The position numbers were made by a program, and so were the translations under genes. Shown here piece after piece: positions 39,928-48,648 of a stretch of DNA of 64,000 nt. Location of the stretch: assembly GCF_039696035.1 (NCBI RefSeq), contig NZ_CP155567.1, positions 4,521,001-4,585,000 of the forward strand. The letters are read 5' to 3'. The DNA is from Microbulbifer sp. SAOS-129_SWC. Lineage in GTDB: Bacteria; Pseudomonadota; Gammaproteobacteria; Pseudomonadales; Cellvibrionaceae. Positions within the stretch are counted from its first letter, which is position 1. Every line of letters begins with the position of its first letter. The notes below the pieces were generated by a model. That model had not been told where the DNA came from. It saw nothing but the letters and a program-made list of their open reading frames with translations, and ran no database searches.

Positions 39928-42021
39928 GTGAGCGACGCGGGAAACCTGGCCGATCAGCCGATCACCGCGCTGAAGGGCGTGGGCGACAAGTTCGCCCAGG
40001 TGCTGGCCAAACTGCATATCGCTTCGGTGCAGGATCTGCTGTTCCACCTGCCGCTGCGCTACCAGGACCGCACCCGCGTGGTGCCGCTGGCAGCGCTGCT
40101 GCCGGGGGTGGACGCGGTCATCGAGGGTGAGGTGCGCGCCGCCGACGTCGTCTTCGGCCGCCGCCGCAGTTTAGTCGTGCGACTGCAGGACGGCAGCGGC
40201 ACCATCACCCTGCGTTTTTTTCACTTCACCGCCGCGCAGAAGAACCGCTTCGCCCGCGGCGTGCGCCTGCGCTGTTACGGCGAGGCGCGCCGCGGCGCTT
40301 CGGGCCTGGAGCTGTACCACCCGGAAACCGAAATCGTCGGCGAAGAGACCTCACCGCAGCCGGATACCCTGACCCCGGTCTACCCACTGACCGAGGGCGT
40401 CAGCCAGATCCGCCTGCGCGGGCTGATGCACCAGGCGCTGGAGATGCTCGAACGCGGCGGCGTCGAGGAGCTGCTGTCGGTAGAGTTGTTGCCGCGCGAC
40501 ATGGACTATCCGCTCGCCGGCGCGCTGCGCTACCTGCACCAACCGCCGGCCGGCGCTGACCTGGCGCAGCTGGCCGAGGGCATGCACCCGGCGCAGCAGC
40601 GCCTGGCGCTGGAGGAACTGCTCGCCCACCACCTGAGCCTGCTGGAACTGCGCCGCGAGAACTCCGCTGTCAGCGCACCGCCACTGCCGGCCAACGCGGC
40701 GCTGGAACGGGACTTTCTCAGCCGCCTGCCATTTGCCCTGACCGGCGCCCAGCAGCGCGTGTGCACCGAGATCGCCGCCGACCTGGCCACCGCGCGCCCG
40801 ATGATGCGCCTGCTGCAGGGCGATGTCGGCGCCGGCAAGACACTGGTGGCGGCGCTGGCCGCACTCAAGGCGATCGGCAGCGGCGCCCAGGTGGCGGTGA
40901 TGGCGCCCACGGAAATTCTCGCCGAACAGCACCGGCGCAACTTCTGCGGCTGGCTGGAGCCGCTGGGAATCGGTGTGGCGCAGCTGACCGGCAGCCTCAA
41001 GACCGCCGAGCGCCGCACACAGCTGGCTGCCGTCGCCGGCGGCGAGGCGCAACTGGTAGTGGGCACGCACGCACTGTTCCAGCCCGAAGTGGTATTCCAC
41101 AACCTGGCACTGGTGATCATCGACGAACAGCACCGCTTCGGCGTGCGCCAGCGCCTGGAACTGCGCGAGAAGGGCGCCGCCGACGCGAGCGGCGGGCGCC
41201 TGCAGCCGCACCAGCTGATCATGACCGCGACACCGATCCCGCGCACGCTGGCCATGTCCGCCTTCGCCGACCTGGACTGTTCGGTGATCGACGAGCTGCC
41301 GCCGGGGCGCCAGCCGATCAACACCGTGGCCATCTCCAACGAACGTCGCGAGGAGGTCATGCAGCGGGTACAGGGTGCCGTGGCCGAGGGGCGCCAGGCG
41401 TACTGGGTGTGCACGCTGATCGAGGAATCCGAGACGCTGCAGGCACAGGCCGCCGAGACCACCGCCAGCGAGCTGGCCGAGACACTGCAGGATGTGCGCA
41501 TCGCGCTGGTGCACGGGCGCCTGAAGCCGGACGAAAAAGAGCGGGTTATGAACGCCTTCAAGGCCGGCGAAGTCGATCTGCTGGTGGCCACCACGGTGAT
41601 CGAGGTGGGCGTCGACGTGCCCAATGCCAGCCTGATGATTATCGAGAACCCGGAACGCCTCGGCCTGGCGCAACTGCACCAGTTGCGCGGCCGGGTCGGG
41701 CGCGGCTCCATCGCCAGTCACTGTGTACTGCTGTACGGCACGCCGCTGTCGCAAAACGGTCGCGCGCGCCTGCAGGCACTCAGGAGCCACAGCGACGGCT
41801 TCGCCATCGCCGAGGAGGACCTGCGTCTGCGCGGCCCCGGTGAAATCCTCGGCACCCGCCAGACCGGTGAAATCCAGCACCGCGTCGCCGACCTGCAGCG
41901 CGATGCCCACCTGCTGCCACAGGTGCAGCGCATCGCCTCGGCCCCGACGCTGGGGCAGCGCGAGCGCCAGCGGCTGGTAGCGCGCTGGCTGCAGAACCGC
42001 CCGCGCTTCGCCGAAGCCTGA
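39928..42021 (+). CDS. recG: ATP-dependent DNA helicase RecG
   Basis: A 697-residue helicase that remodels stalled forks and Holliday junctions. The N-terminal wedge/OB domain has ITALKGVGDKFAQVLAKL and LPLRYQDRTRVVPL. Helicase motif I is LQGDVGAGKTLVAALA, Ia APTEILAEQH, II IIDEQHRFGVRQR, III TATPIPRTL. The C-terminal motifs [20 protein letters not shown] and QLRGRVGRG are present. GTG 39928 gives the family length. The 3' part of this gene has been copied downstream (see the pseudogene at 42928). Confidence 0.97.
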   Translation: MSDAGNLADQPITALKGVGDKFAQVLAKLHIASVQDLLFHLPLRYQDRTRVVPLAALLPGVDAVIEGEVRAADVVFGRRRSLVVRLQDGSGTITLRFFHFTAAQKNRFARGVRLRCYGEARRGASGLELYHPETEIVGEETSPQPDTLTPVYPLTEGVSQIRLRGLMHQALEMLERGGVEELLSVELLPRDMDYPLAGALRYLHQPPAGADLAQLAEGMHPAQQRLALEELLAHHLSLLELRRENSAVSAPPLPANAALERDFLSRLPFALTGAQQRVCTEIAADLATARPMMRLLQGDVGAGKTLVAALAALKAIGSGAQVAVMAPTEILAEQHRRNFCGWLEPLGIGVAQLTGSLKTAERRTQLAAVAGGEAQLVVGTHALFQPEVVFHNLALVIIDEQHRFGVRQRLELREKGAADASGGRLQPHQLIMTATPIPRTLAMSAFADLDCSVIDELPPGRQPINTVAISNERREEVMQRVQGAVAEGRQAYWVCTLIEESETLQAQAAETTASELAETLQDVRIALVHGRLKPDEKERVMNAFKAGEVDLLVATTVIEVGVDVPNASLMIIENPERLGLAQLHQLRGRVGRGSIASHCVLLYGTPLSQNGRARLQALRSHSDGFAIAEEDLRLRGPGEILGTRQTGEIQHRVADLQRDAHLLPQVQRIASAPTLGQRERQRLVARWLQNRPRFAEA

Positions 42022-42087
42022 CCCGCCCCCTACCTGGGACAAAATCGTTTTTTAGTCACGAATCGTATTGCGCTCTGCCAGCGGTAG

Positions 42088-42097
42088 TGGCAGCCTG
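42088..42097 (+). promoter_or_regulatory. Leader motif shared by the three secreted-protein genes (copy 1)
   Basis: TGGCAGCCTG lies 101 bases before the first paralog's start. Identical 10-mers lie at 43201-43210 and 44069-44078, 99 and 77 bases before paralogs 2 and 3. It could be a regulator site or just residual duplication homology. Confidence 0.4.
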
Positions 42098-42188
42098 CCT
42101 CTATTAGCGGTTAGATAACCAGCTCAGCGATGACGTCAAAACCATACCGATAACACTCCGTAGTTAGAGTTCTCAGGGGGAGAGTCTC

Positions 42189-42872
42189 GTGAATGACCAA
42201 TTTCTTCGCAGTGGCCTCGCGGCCGGCCTGCTGTTTTTGTTTACCCACACCGCCGCCGCTGCCGGCCTGTTCGGCTTTGGTGGTGGCGATGAGAAAAATC
42301 CCAGCATCGCGCTGACGCCCGCCGAAATTGCGCTGAACGTGCCGGTGCCGTCACAGGGCGAAGAGCTGGTCAAACTGCTCGCCAATAACGGCCACGCCAA
42401 TGGCCTCAGCGCCCTAAAAGACAGGGCTGCACGCAAGTTCACCGCCGAGCTGCAGCGCCGTCTGCACGCGCAACTGCTGCAGCGGTTCACCGACGAAGAG
42501 GTGCCGCTGGTACAGCAGCAGGCTAACCTGACCCTGCGCAATTTTCTCGATATCAGGGTCAACAAAGAGCTCAACGACATGCAGAACGCCGATGGCAAAC
42601 AGGTGGAAAAGGGCTACGTGACGCTGAGCGGCAACTTCCGTCTGCGCCTCGACAACCCGGCCGGCACGCCATTGCGGGAGCAGAGTGTGGACATTGCCGA
42701 TCTGCACGTACGCGAGAAATACCGCATCGAGCGAATGGCCGGCGGTATCAGCAGCGACACCACCGATGACGCCATCAGCCGCGCACTGCAGGAGATGGTG
42801 GACGATTTGCTGGATCGCACCGAAGATCAGCTGGACGCAGACGCCCTGCGCAGCCTGGTGACGGCCGGCTAG
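42189..42872 (+). CDS. Secreted protein of unknown family, paralog 1 of 3
   Basis: A 227-residue protein with an N-terminal signal peptide (about 1-26, ending near HTAAAAG). The mature part is helical and charged: LTPAEIALNVPVPSQGEELV, then ARKFTAELQRRLHAQL, a middle strand-like segment GYVTLSGNFRLRLDNPAGTP, and the acidic end DDLLDRTEDQLDADALRSL. No catalytic or metal motif and no second membrane segment, so it is probably periplasmic or outer-membrane associated. I do not recognise the family. GTG 42189 follows GGGGGAGAG. About three quarters of positions match paralog 2. Confidence 0.8.
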   Translation: MNDQFLRSGLAAGLLFLFTHTAAAAGLFGFGGGDEKNPSIALTPAEIALNVPVPSQGEELVKLLANNGHANGLSALKDRAARKFTAELQRRLHAQLLQRFTDEEVPLVQQQANLTLRNFLDIRVNKELNDMQNADGKQVEKGYVTLSGNFRLRLDNPAGTPLREQSVDIADLHVREKYRIERMAGGISSDTTDDAISRALQEMVDDLLDRTEDQLDADALRSLVTAG

Positions 42873-42927
42873 CACGGCACCGGTCACCCTTCATTATCAC
42901 ATTTCACGAAAACGGGATTTCGTCAGG

Positions 42928-43133
42928 CGCCGGTAGCGGCCACGGTGATCGAGGTGGAGGTCGACGTGCCCAATGCCAGCCTGATGATTATCGAGAATCC
43001 CGAGCGCCCGGGCCGCGCACCGCTGCACCCGCTGCGCGGCCGGGTCGGGTGCAGCTCCATCGCCAGTCACGGCGTATTGCCGTAAAGCACCCCGCTGTCG
43101 CAGAACGCCCGCGCTTCGCCGATACCTGACCAA
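42928..43133 (+). pseudogene. Decayed duplicate of the recG 3' end
   Basis: The sequence CACGGTGATCGAGGTGG at 42941 onward parallels recG from 41592, through GTCGACGTGCCCAATGCCAG and the QLRGRVGRG coding region, to CCGCTGTCGCAGAACG (43091-43106, equivalent to 41744-41759). It then jumps to the last recG codons (CCCGCGCTTCGCCG, equivalent to 42000 onward). About 240 bases of recG are missing at the jump. Substitutions include an in-frame stop (TAA at 43083) and loss of conserved residues. It is non-functional and lies between paralogs 1 and 2. Confidence 0.88.
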
Positions 43134-43200
43134 ACAGTCCACCCCCAGAACTGCATCCGCTCTCGCGGTCATCAATAATTTTGCGCTCTCCCGCCGGCGG

Positions 43201-43210
43201 TGGCAGCCTG
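43201..43210 (+). promoter_or_regulatory. Leader motif shared by the three secreted-protein genes (copy 2)
   Basis: TGGCAGCCTG, 99 bases before the start codon of paralog 2, in a leader alignable with that of paralog 1 over much of its length. Confidence 0.4.
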
Positions 43211-43299
43211 ACATTGCTGACACTGGAACGGCCACTTCAGCGATGGCGTCAGCGACGATCAAATAACTCTAAAAATTGAGAGCACTCAGGGAGAGTCTC

Positions 43300-43974
43300 G
43301 TGAATGAACGACCTCTGCGCAGCGGCCTCGCGGCCGGCCTGCTGTTTCTGTTCGCTCAAACCGCCTCCGCGGGCATGTTCGGCCTCGGCGGTGATGAGAA
43401 AAATCCCAGCATCACACTGACACCGGCAGAAATCGCCCTCGACGTGCCCATGCCGGTGCAGGGCGAGGACCTGAGTAAACTGCTCGCCCAGACCGGCAGC
43501 GGCAATGGCCTCAGCGCGCTGAAGGAGAAGGCCGCACGCAAGTTCACCGCAGAACTGCAGCGCCGCCTGCACACGCAACTGCAAGCGCGGTTCACTGACG
43601 AACACGTGCCGCTGGTACAGCAGGGCGGTAACCTGATGCTGCGCAATTTCCTCGATATCAATGTCAGCAAGCAGCTCAACAATATGCAAAACTCGGGCGG
43701 CAAACAGGTGGAAAAAGGCTATGTGACGCTGAGCGGCAGCTTCCACCTGCGCCTCGACAACCCGACCGGCACGCCATTGCGGGAGCAGAGTGTGGACATC
43801 GCTGACCTGCACGTGCGCGAGAAATACCAGATCGAGCGAATCGCCGGCAGTGTCGGCAAAGACACCACCGATGATGCCATCAGCCGCGCACTGCAGGAGA
43901 TGGTGGAGGAGTTGCTGGATCGCACCGAAGATCAGCTGGACGCGGACGCCCTGCGCGATCTGGTCTCAGCCGGT
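43300..43974 (+). CDS. Secreted protein of unknown family, paralog 2 of 3
   Basis: Nearly the same architecture as paralog 1: a signal peptide ending about ASAGMFG, then ITLTPAEIALDVPMPVQGED, ARKFTAELQRRLHTQLQARF, KQVEKGYVTLSGSFHLRLDN, LREQSVDIADLHVREKYQIE and the acidic terminus LLDRTEDQLDADALRDLVSA. The frame runs to a TAA at 43975-43977. GTG 43300, preceded by GGGAGAG, is chosen over the upstream ATG at 43276 because the context is identical to paralog 1. The protein is 225 residues. It arose with the recG fragment by tandem duplication. Function unknown. Confidence 0.8.
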
Positions 43975-44068
43975 TAACACGACAGCACTAACCTATCGGT
44001 GTCACATTTCACGAAAAGGTGAATAGACCAACCAGTCACCGAAAAATTTTGCCCTGAATTAGCGCAAG

Positions 44069-44078
44069 TGGCAGCCTG
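44069..44078 (+). promoter_or_regulatory. Leader motif shared by the three secreted-protein genes (copy 3)
   Basis: TGGCAGCCTG, 77 bases before the start codon of paralog 3, in a leader otherwise clearly diverged from those of paralogs 1 and 2. Confidence 0.35.
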
Positions 44079-44145
44079 TAAGCTCTGATATAACCAAAGA
44101 GCGAAACAGATTCGCCACTTCAATAATAAGATCAGGGAGAGAACG

Positions 44146-44820
44146 GTGACGAAATTCCTACCCCGCCGGCTGGCGCTGGCCGGCCTGCTGACCCTATCCA
44201 TGACCGGCGCGGCACACGCCGCGCTGTTCGGCGACGACGCGCCGATTCCCACTCTGGATATTGCCCCGCCCAAGATTGAGATGGATGTGCCCATGCCAGT
44301 CAGCGGCACTGACCTGAAGTCCCTGCTGTCGGCCATCGGCAAAAATCACAGCCTCAGCCAGATCAAGGACGCCGCCATACAGAATTACCGCAGTTACCTG
44401 CAGCAGGAGCTGGACACGCGCCTGCGCGCCCACTTTGTCGACCAGCAGGTGCCGCTGGTCAGCCGCGAGGGCATGTTGAGCCTGCACGACCAGATGAAGC
44501 TCAAGGTGATCAAGAACTTCAGCGACCTGGAGTCCGGGGCAGACTACGACCTGGAGCGCGGCACCGTGAAGATCGACGGGCACTTCCGCTACCAGCTGTA
44601 CAACGCTGCGGGCAGCGCTGTGGCCGCGCGCGAGGTGGATCTCAGCGGGCTGCATATCAGTGAGGAATACGAGATGAAGTCGCCGCGCAACGGCGGCGCG
44701 GCGAAAAACACCACCGAGTCGGCGATCAAGCTGGCGCTGTCGAAGATGGTCGACGGGATCATCGACAAGATCGAGGACGATCTCGAAGCCGACGAGCTGC
44801 GGGACCTGGCCGCCGGCTGA
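44146..44820 (+). CDS. Secreted protein of unknown family, paralog 3 of 3 (diverged)
   Basis: A 224-residue protein with a signal peptide ending GAAHAALFG. It shares the family skeleton with the two genes before it: IEMDVPMPVSGTDLKSLLSA, a helical LQQELDTRLRAHF, VPLVSREGMLSLHDQMKLK, KIDGHFRYQLYNAAGSAV, VDLSGLHISEEYEM and the closing KIEDDLEADELRDLAAG. By eye about one third of positions agree with paralog 2. No known domain. GTG 44146 follows GGGAGAG as in paralogs 1 and 2. Confidence 0.8.
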   Translation: MTKFLPRRLALAGLLTLSMTGAAHAALFGDDAPIPTLDIAPPKIEMDVPMPVSGTDLKSLLSAIGKNHSLSQIKDAAIQNYRSYLQQELDTRLRAHFVDQQVPLVSREGMLSLHDQMKLKVIKNFSDLESGADYDLERGTVKIDGHFRYQLYNAAGSAVAAREVDLSGLHISEEYEMKSPRNGGAAKNTTESAIKLALSKMVDGIIDKIEDDLEADELRDLAAG

Positions 44821-44826
44821 TGGGGT

Positions 44827-44850
44827 GGCCCCCCGACTGCGCGGGGGGCC
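44827..44850. terminator. GC hairpin between paralog 3 and the symporter gene
   Basis: GGCCCCCC (44827-44834) pairs perfectly with GGGGGGCC (44843-44850) in the 36-base convergent gap. No T-run. Confidence 0.55.
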
Positions 44851-44856
44851 AGTACT

Positions 44857-46158
44857 TCAGTGGCCTCCGCTGTTGTTGGCCACACTCTCGTAATTGCGGT
44901 CGTTGAAGGTTTCCACCGACAGCGCGCCCTCGCTCTTGGCCACAATCGCACTGACCACCGAATCACCGGTGATGTTGACCGCCGTGCGCGCCATATCCAG
45001 CAGACGATCCACACCCATGACAATCGCGATGCCCTCCAGCGGCAGGCCCACCTGCTGCAGCACCATCGCCAGCATGATCAGGCCCACACCCGGCACCCCG
45101 GCAGTGCCGATCGAGGCCAGGGTCGCGGTCAGGATCACGGTCAGGTAGCCGGTCAGGCCGATATCGATCCCGTACATCTGCGAGATAAACACCGTCGCCA
45201 CGCCCTGCATGATCGCGGTGCCGTCCATATTGATGGTCGCTCCCAGCGGCACGGTGAAGGCGGCGATCTTGTTATCGACCCCCAGGCGCTTTTCCACCGT
45301 GGCCAGGGTGACCGGGATGGTGGCTGCGGACGAGGCGGTACTGAACGCAAACGCCATCGCCGGGCGCATCTTCTTGAACAGCTCCACCGGGTTCAGCCCC
45401 GACAGCAGTTTCAGCAACAGCGAGTAGATCCCCAGCGCGTGCAGCAGCAGCACGGACAGCACCACCAGGAAGTACTTGCCCAGCTGCAGCAGGAAATCGA
45501 ATCCCAGCGTGGCAAAGGTTTTCGCCAGCAGCGCAAAGACACCGTAGGGCGCGAACACCATCAGCACGCCCACCATGCGCAGAATCACCTCGTTGAGGTC
45601 ATTGAAGAAGGCCGCCATGCGCTTGCCCGGCTCACCGCAGCGGGCCACCGCGTAACCCAGCAGCAGCGCGAAGACGATAATCTGCAGCATATTGCCCTGC
45701 GCCATCGCCTCGATCGGATTGGTGGGGAAAATATTCACCAGCACGTCGGACAGCGGCGGCGACGCCTTGGCCTCGAAGGTGGCGCCCTTGGCCAGATTCA
45801 TATCCACACCCACGCCCGGCTGGACCACCATCGCCACCAACAGTGCCAGCGAGATCGCCAGGGCGGTGGTCAACAGGTACAGCAACAGTGTCTTGCCGGC
45901 CAGCGGCCCGATGCGATGCCCCTCGGACAGCGCACAGGCCCCGCAGACCAGCGAAACCAGCACCAGCGGTACCACCATCAGTTTCAGCGACGCGATGAAG
46001 ATACGCCCCACCACATCGAACAGGCCGCCGGTGAGATAGTTGTGGATAAAACTGGTAGCGCCGGCGCCCAGTACCTGACTGACATTTAAGAAATTGAACA
46101 GAACACCAACCACAATGCCAAGCAGCATTGCGATCAGGATGCGGGTGGTGAGTCCCAT
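44857..46158 (-). CDS. Dicarboxylate/amino acid:cation (Na+ or H+) symporter, DAACS family
   Basis: A 433-residue inner-membrane transporter of the GltP/DctA fold with eight helices and two hairpins. It has the Ser-rich reentrant loop AFSTASSAATIPVTLATVEK, the NMDGTAIMQG motif of helix 7, and GIDIGLTGYLTVILTATLAS-GTAGVPGVG for hairpin 2. C-terminal VDRLLDMARTAVNITGD carries the Asp and Asn used for substrate and cation. The substrate could be C4-dicarboxylate or acidic amino acid. The frame is open upstream, but ATG 46158 starts at MGLTTRILIAMLLGIVVG with GGAG before it. Confidence 0.93.
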   Translation of the reverse strand: MGLTTRILIAMLLGIVVGVLFNFLNVSQVLGAGATSFIHNYLTGGLFDVVGRIFIASLKLMVVPLVLVSLVCGACALSEGHRIGPLAGKTLLLYLLTTALAISLALLVAMVVQPGVGVDMNLAKGATFEAKASPPLSDVLVNIFPTNPIEAMAQGNMLQIIVFALLLGYAVARCGEPGKRMAAFFNDLNEVILRMVGVLMVFAPYGVFALLAKTFATLGFDFLLQLGKYFLVVLSVLLLHALGIYSLLLKLLSGLNPVELFKKMRPAMAFAFSTASSAATIPVTLATVEKRLGVDNKIAAFTVPLGATINMDGTAIMQGVATVFISQMYGIDIGLTGYLTVILTATLASIGTAGVPGVGLIMLAMVLQQVGLPLEGIAIVMGVDRLLDMARTAVNITGDSVVSAIVAKSEGALSVETFNDRNYESVANNSGGH

Positions 46159-46273
46159 AGTGATTCGATTCTCCAGCAAGTAGGCGGGGCGCGGCGCTGC
46201 CGCAATTATTTTGTGCAAACCGCCACTATATCGGCAGCCGCGTGCTTGGGCAAAACCCCGCGCGCTGACAATC

Positions 46274-46302
46274 CTTACACCGCGCCGCCCAGCGGGTACA
46301 AT
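46274..46302 (+). promoter_or_regulatory. Sigma-70 promoter for ubiC-ubiA
   Basis: -35 CTTACA (46274-46279), a 17-base spacer and -10 TACAAT (46297-46302), 28 bases before the ubiC start. Confidence 0.55.
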
Positions 46303-46329
46303 AGCGGCTTTTGCACAGCGGAGTTTGCG

Positions 46330-46935
46330 TTGTATCACTCGCCTTTTGTGCCCGATGGCGACTGGCTGGCCCAGCCGCTGGAATCCCTGCACCAGCAGCC
46401 GCCCACGGTGCTGCTGCCGTGGCTGCAGCACCCCGGTTCGCTGACCGCGGCGCTCAAGCACCAGAGCGACAACCAGTTCCGAGTCCAGGTGTTGCAGCAG
46501 CGCTGGCTGCAGCCGAGCCCGGAGGAGCGCCGCGCGCTGGGGCTGCGCGAGCGCAGCCGCGCACTGGTGCGTGAGGTGCTGCTGTGCGGCCGTGGCCAGC
46601 CGTGGGTCTATGCCCGCAGCGTGCTGCCGCTGCGCAGCCTGCAGGGCAGGTCGCGCTACCTGCGCAGCCTCGATGAGCGGCCACTGGGAGAGCTGCTGTT
46701 CGGCGAAGCGGACATCCACCGCGGTCCGATTCTGCTCAACCGCCTCAAACGCAATCCGCGCAGCGATCTGCGCGAACTGGCCGGGGAGGGCGACAGCGCC
46801 TGGGGGCGCCGCTCGATTTTCTGGCTGCGGGACAAGCCGCTGCTGGTGGCGGAGGCCTTCCTCAGCGCCTTCCGCCCGCAGGCGGCACCGTTCGCCCGCA
46901 GCGGCGCCGGCACGGAACCAGTAACGGGGGAATAA
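46330..46935 (+). CDS. ubiC: Chorismate--pyruvate lyase
   Basis: A 201-residue enzyme releasing 4-hydroxybenzoate from chorismate, the first committed step of ubiquinone synthesis. Family features: [20 protein letters not shown] near the N-terminus, [20 protein letters not shown] with the substrate-binding Arg, and [20 protein letters not shown] at the end. The start is TTG 46330 with CGGAG eight bases upstream. It is one base from ubiA, hence translationally coupled. Confidence 0.93.
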   Translation: MYHSPFVPDGDWLAQPLESLHQQPPTVLLPWLQHPGSLTAALKHQSDNQFRVQVLQQRWLQPSPEERRALGLRERSRALVREVLLCGRGQPWVYARSVLPLRSLQGRSRYLRSLDERPLGELLFGEADIHRGPILLNRLKRNPRSDLRELAGEGDSAWGRRSIFWLRDKPLLVAEAFLSAFRPQAAPFARSGAGTEPVTGE

Positions 46936-46936
46936 C

Positions 46937-47818
46937 GTGATCAGCCAACAACTGAATCGGCACTGGCCAACGCTGCAACCCTATTGGCAGCTGGCCCGAC
47001 TCGACCGCCCCATCGGCTCGCTGCTGCTGCTGTGGCCGACCTGGTGCGCGCTGTGGCTGGCGGCAAAAGGCTGGCCGGGCCTGCACCTGTTCGCGGTGTT
47101 CACGCTCGGTGTGGTACTGATGCGGGCCGCCGGCTGTGCGATCAACGACTTTGCCGACCGGCGCATCGACGGCAGCGTCAAACGCACCGCCGCGCGGCCG
47201 CTGGCCACCGGCGCGGCCACCGCGCGCGGCGCGGTACAGCTGTTTCTCGGCCTCAGCCTGGTGTCGCTGCTGCTGGTGCTGACTACCAACCGCCTGACCA
47301 TTCTGCTGTCGCTGCCGGCACTGGCGCTGGCCTTCTGCTATCCGTTCGCCAAACGCTACACCAACCTGCCGCAAGTGGTGCTGGGGGCCGCCTTCAGCAT
47401 GGGCATCCCGATGGCGTTCGCGGCAGTGCAGCACACAGTGCCGCCGCAGGCCTGGCTGCTGTTCACCGCCAACCTGCTGTGGACCGTGGCCTACGACACC
47501 TTCTACGCCATGGTCGACCGCGATGACGACCTGAAGATCGGGGTCAAATCCACCGCGATACTGTTCGGCGAACTCGATCGCGCCATGACCGGGATGCTGC
47601 AGCTGCTGGTACTGTTCGCGCTGCTGCTGATCGGCACGCGCTTCGAGCTGGGGGCCGTCTACTACAGCGGCCTGGCGGGCGCCGCGGCACTGTTCGGCTA
47701 CCAGCAGTGGCTGATCCGCGATCGGCAACGCGATGCCTGTTTTCGCGCATTCCTGAACAACAACTGGGTCGGCGCATCGGTTTTTGGCGGAATTTTTTGC
47801 CACTACCTGATCAACTGA
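46937..47818 (+). CDS. ubiA: 4-hydroxybenzoate octaprenyltransferase
   Basis: A 293-residue membrane prenyltransferase attaching the isoprenoid tail to 4-hydroxybenzoate. Two Asp-rich motifs: [20 protein letters not shown] and [20 protein letters not shown]. Eight or nine membrane helices; it begins [20 protein letters not shown], typical of UbiA. GTG 46937 directly follows ubiC. The phoB regulatory region lies just after its stop. Confidence 0.97.
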   Translation: MISQQLNRHWPTLQPYWQLARLDRPIGSLLLLWPTWCALWLAAKGWPGLHLFAVFTLGVVLMRAAGCAINDFADRRIDGSVKRTAARPLATGAATARGAVQLFLGLSLVSLLLVLTTNRLTILLSLPALALAFCYPFAKRYTNLPQVVLGAAFSMGIPMAFAAVQHTVPPQAWLLFTANLLWTVAYDTFYAMVDRDDDLKIGVKSTAILFGELDRAMTGMLQLLVLFALLLIGTRFELGAVYYSGLAGAAALFGYQQWLIRDRQRDACFRAFLNNNWVGASVFGGIFCHYLIN

Positions 47819-47843
47819 CCCCGGGTTTGGGGGCGGCCGCATC

Positions 47844-47861
47844 CTGTCATATATTTGTCAC
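47844..47861 (+). promoter_or_regulatory. Pho box upstream of phoB
   Basis: CTGTCATATATTTGTCAC has two 7-bp direct repeats separated by four bases and is very close to the enterobacterial Pho box consensus. A TTAAAT -10 (47872-47877) follows after ten bases, the canonical spacing where the box replaces the -35. It predicts phoBR autoregulation. Confidence 0.88.
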
Positions 47862-47909
47862 TGAAATGCCGTTAAATAATCGGTATTGGAAGTAGGCTAT
47901 GGCAGGCAA

Positions 47910-48614
47910 ATGCAAAGTAAAACGATTCTGATCGTCGATGACGAGGCCGCAGTAAGGGATATGCTGCGGGTCGCACTGGAAATGGCGGACTACCGCTGTA
48001 TCGAGGCGGAAAACGCCCAAGAAGCCCACGCGCTGGTCATCGACGAGCGGCCCGACCTGATCCTGCTCGACTGGATGCTGCCCGACGTGTCCGGCGTGGA
48101 ACTGGCGCGCCGCCTGAAGCGCGACGAACTCACTTCCACCCTGCCGATCATCATGCTCACCGCCAAGGGCGAGGAAGATCACAAGATCAAGGGGCTGGAG
48201 ACCGGCGCCGACGACTACATCACCAAACCCTTCTCGCCGCGGGAACTGGTGGCACGCCTCAAGGCGGTGCTGCGCCGCGCCGGCCCCAGCCAGCCCGAGG
48301 AACCGCTGACCGCCGGCGGCCTGGTGCTGGATCCGCTCAGTCACCGGGTCACCATCAACGGCCAGGCGGTGGAGATGGGACCGACCGAGTTCCGCCTGCT
48401 GACCTTCTTCCTGTCGCACCAGGAGCGCGCCTACACCCGCACCCAGCTGCTCGACCACGTCTGGGGCGGCAATGTCTATGTGGAGGAGCGCACCGTCGAC
48501 GTGCATATCCGCCGCCTGCGCAAGGCACTGGCCGTAGACGGTCACGACCGCTATATCCAGACGGTGCGTGGCACCGGCTATCGCTTTTCTGTGCAGACCG
48601 CCGAAAGAGTGTAA
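47910..48614 (+). CDS. phoB: Phosphate regulon response regulator PhoB
   Basis: A 234-residue OmpR/PhoB-family regulator. The receiver domain has an acidic pocket Asp10-Asp11, phosphoacceptor Asp54 (ILLDWMLPD) and Lys in DDYITKPFSPREL. The winged-helix DNA-binding domain (about 130-230) has MGPTEFRLLTFFLSHQERAY and the recognition helix ERTVDVHIRRLRKAL. ATG 47910 is the family start, although the frame opens at 47886. A Pho box lies 49 bases upstream. Confidence 0.97.
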   Translation: MQSKTILIVDDEAAVRDMLRVALEMADYRCIEAENAQEAHALVIDERPDLILLDWMLPDVSGVELARRLKRDELTSTLPIIMLTAKGEEDHKIKGLETGADDYITKPFSPRELVARLKAVLRRAGPSQPEEPLTAGGLVLDPLSHRVTINGQAVEMGPTEFRLLTFFLSHQERAYTRTQLLDHVWGGNVYVEERTVDVHIRRLRKALAVDGHDRYIQTVRGTGYRFSVQTAERV

Positions 48615-48648
48615 GATCGCGCGCAAATCCGCATAAAACGGCACGACT

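Noticed and set aside
40351-42042. 563-codon open frame on the minus strand opposite recG
   Set aside because: Mirror of a GC-rich coding strand; low-complexity Gln/His/Arg translation with no domain, while recG on the + strand is complete.
42088-42110. Sigma-54 promoter at TGGCAG upstream of the secreted-protein genes
   Set aside because: The GC of a -12 element is not at the required distance from the GG in any of the three leaders.
44860-46089. 409-codon + strand frame opposite the symporter gene
   Set aside because: Antisense shadow (His/Gln/Arg-rich); the minus-strand transporter is complete with all motifs.
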